From the NCBI GenBank assembly GCA_002307295.1, contig DBTY01000033.1, forward strand, positions 43,751 to 107,750: DNA of 64,000 nt, in the 5' to 3' direction. The notes under the pieces are model-generated. The model searched no databases. It had not been told where the DNA came from and was given only the letters and a program-made list of their open reading frames with translations. Below are positions 62,979 through 64,000 of this stretch, in pieces (position 1 is the stretch's first letter; every line of letters begins with the position of its first letter). Position numbers and translations under genes: made by a program. The stretch is from Ignavibacteriales bacterium UBA1304. GTDB lineage: Bacteria > Bacteroidota > Ignavibacteria > Ignavibacteriales > Ignavibacteriaceae.

Positions 62979-63986
62979 ATGAATAAAATTAACACAACTG
63001 CAAAAGGCGATGCTTTTGAAGAAATAGTATTTAATTTCATGTCAGAATTATTAGATAATGATGAATTATACGCTTGCGGAAAAAAAAGTAAAATTTACAG
63101 AAAAAAATCCTATTATTCTGAAGAAAGGAAAGATAAAATAATATTTGATATCACTATCGAAACTTGCTTAAATAATTCTGAACAATATTCATTGCTTACT
63201 GTAATTGAATGCAAAAACTACGCTCATGAAGGAGTTCCTGTTAGTGATATCGAAGAGTTTGATTCAAAACTAACTCAAATAGGAAAGCATAACGCCAAAG
63301 GGATTGTTGTAACTAATTCTAGTTATCAGAAGAGTGCACTTACTATAGCTAAATCACAAGGAATAGCGTTGATTAGAATAAATGATAATAAACCTGAGTG
63401 GATTAACTATAGGATTGACAAAAAGTGCTATCCTTCAGTAAATACCATAGAGGAAGAATTAGTATCAAGCGAAATAATTTCTAATTTCTCAGCTCTTCAA
63501 AATGATAAATCTTTCATAGATTTACAAAGTATTTTTATAGAAATTGGTATTATTGATAAATATTGCAATAAACCGAAATATATTAACTTCCCATTTCTTA
63601 CGGAACAAGAAATTGAAAATAGAATTAAGAATTTATCTCTAAATAATTTTTATAAAGATGAAAAGTTGCAAATTGAATTAATATGTGACCATTTAAAAAA
63701 AGTATATAATGTGTTTTTTAAATTTGAAGATGATTTAGGTTGTTTCCGGTCAAATATGGTACTTGGAAAAATTACTTTTAATCCAGTAGAAATATCTATA
63801 ACAAAAGAATTAAAAAATAATAATCATAGATGGAGATTTACACTTGCGCATGAAATAGGACATTTAATTTTACATTATGAGAAATTAAGAGAGTATTTCG
63901 ATGAGAATGTTGATAATGAAATGACAATAGATGCTTTTGGTAAAAACTTTTATTATTCGTTTAATAATCTAAGTCTGGGAGTGTAA
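62979..63986 (+). CDS. Mrr-type nuclease domain fused to ImmA/IrrE-type metalloprotease, apparently short C-terminus
   Basis: A 335-aa protein. The N-terminal part (about 1-140) has a PD-(D/E)XK core of the Mrr type: IIFDITIE (Asp57), LTVIECKNYAHEG (Glu77, Lys79) and AKGIVVTNSSYQKSALTIAKSQGIALIRI. The C-terminal part carries RFTLAHEIGHLILHY (His291, Glu292, His295), the zinc motif of ImmA/IrrE peptidases that cleave phage-type repressors. The third, acidic Zn ligand usually comes some 30 residues later in an E-x-x-A-N-x-F-A segment. Here the frame stops (TAA 63984-63986) after only about 40 residues and I do not see that segment. Either the active site is incomplete or a frameshift occurs before the window end. 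It resembles defence or SOS-like regulators. Confidence 0.76.
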   Translation: MNKINTTAKGDAFEEIVFNFMSELLDNDELYACGKKSKIYRKKSYYSEERKDKIIFDITIETCLNNSEQYSLLTVIECKNYAHEGVPVSDIEEFDSKLTQIGKHNAKGIVVTNSSYQKSALTIAKSQGIALIRINDNKPEWINYRIDKKCYPSVNTIEEELVSSEIISNFSALQNDKSFIDLQSIFIEIGIIDKYCNKPKYINFPFLTEQEIENRIKNLSLNNFYKDEKLQIELICDHLKKVYNVFFKFEDDLGCFRSNMVLGKITFNPVEISITKELKNNNHRWRFTLAHEIGHLILHYEKLREYFDENVDNEMTIDAFGKNFYYSFNNLSLGV

Positions 63987-64000
63987 AATAGTTTGTGTAA

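Overview
The window looks like chromosomal DNA from a member of the Bacteroidota/Chlorobi/Ignavibacteria lineage, most likely Ignavibacteriales-like. This is an inference. It rests on the AT-rich composition, two TonB-dependent receptors with carboxypeptidase-regulatory-like N-termini, four large secreted proteins ending in the FlgD-like type IX secretion (T9SS) sorting domain with a YPNPF-type motif, two C25 (gingipain-type) peptidases, and a TonB receptor/DUF4876/DUF6850 operon. No rRNA or taxonomic marker is present. Most of the window is ordinary envelope and metabolic sequence, with several accessory patches.

Layout. 1-3944 (minus): an ABC-F ATPase cut by the window edge and a T9SS-exported propeller protein. 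4253-7357 (plus): a TonB-dependent receptor gene broken by one in-frame amber codon, followed by a strong terminator. 7516-11085: an accessory patch with a possible PD-(D/E)XK protein, a secreted Cys-containing protein, a 537-bp tandem duplication carrying two paralogous small genes, and a lipoprotein. 11154-12470: serine O-acetyltransferase (TTG start), then a cluster of palindromic REPIN-like repeats. 13306-18381: a GH20 hexosaminidase and pstSCA without pstB. 18526-26541: an envelope polysaccharide region with a methyltransferase, Wzi-like barrel, GT-C enzyme, O-antigen ligase/polymerase, MBOAT and SGNH acyl-transfer pair, and a 51-aa membrane protein in an overlapping frame. 26699-32449: a 1916-aa C25 peptidase.

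32629-35831 is a tight operon of a COG2403 GTPase/cyclic-2,3-diphosphoglycerate-synthetase-like protein, carbamate kinase and ornithine carbamoyltransferase. tRNA-Phe(GAA) follows at 36010-36082, and next to it a SIR2-like/zinc-ribbon protein that resembles defence effectors. 37771-40345 holds a mini TPR protein, a GT-C-like membrane protein and a secreted esterase. 40519-42918 encodes a Ycf48-type repeat protein with a T9SS signal.

43011-52931 is a five-gene operon: TonB receptor, DUF4876-type lipoprotein, DUF6850-type barrel, Ycf48/T9SS protein, and a secreted C25-like peptidase fused to HEAT repeats. I rate it the best candidate for an undescribed system. 53090-62457 carries UspA, a CPA2 antiporter fused to a PTS EIIA domain, an amidase/golvesin-domain lipoprotein, ManA, a VOC protein and an ABC exporter. 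The last gene (62979-63986) fuses an Mrr-type nuclease domain to an ImmA/IrrE-type metalloprotease and appears to end early. I saw no CRISPR array, IS transposase or rRNA.
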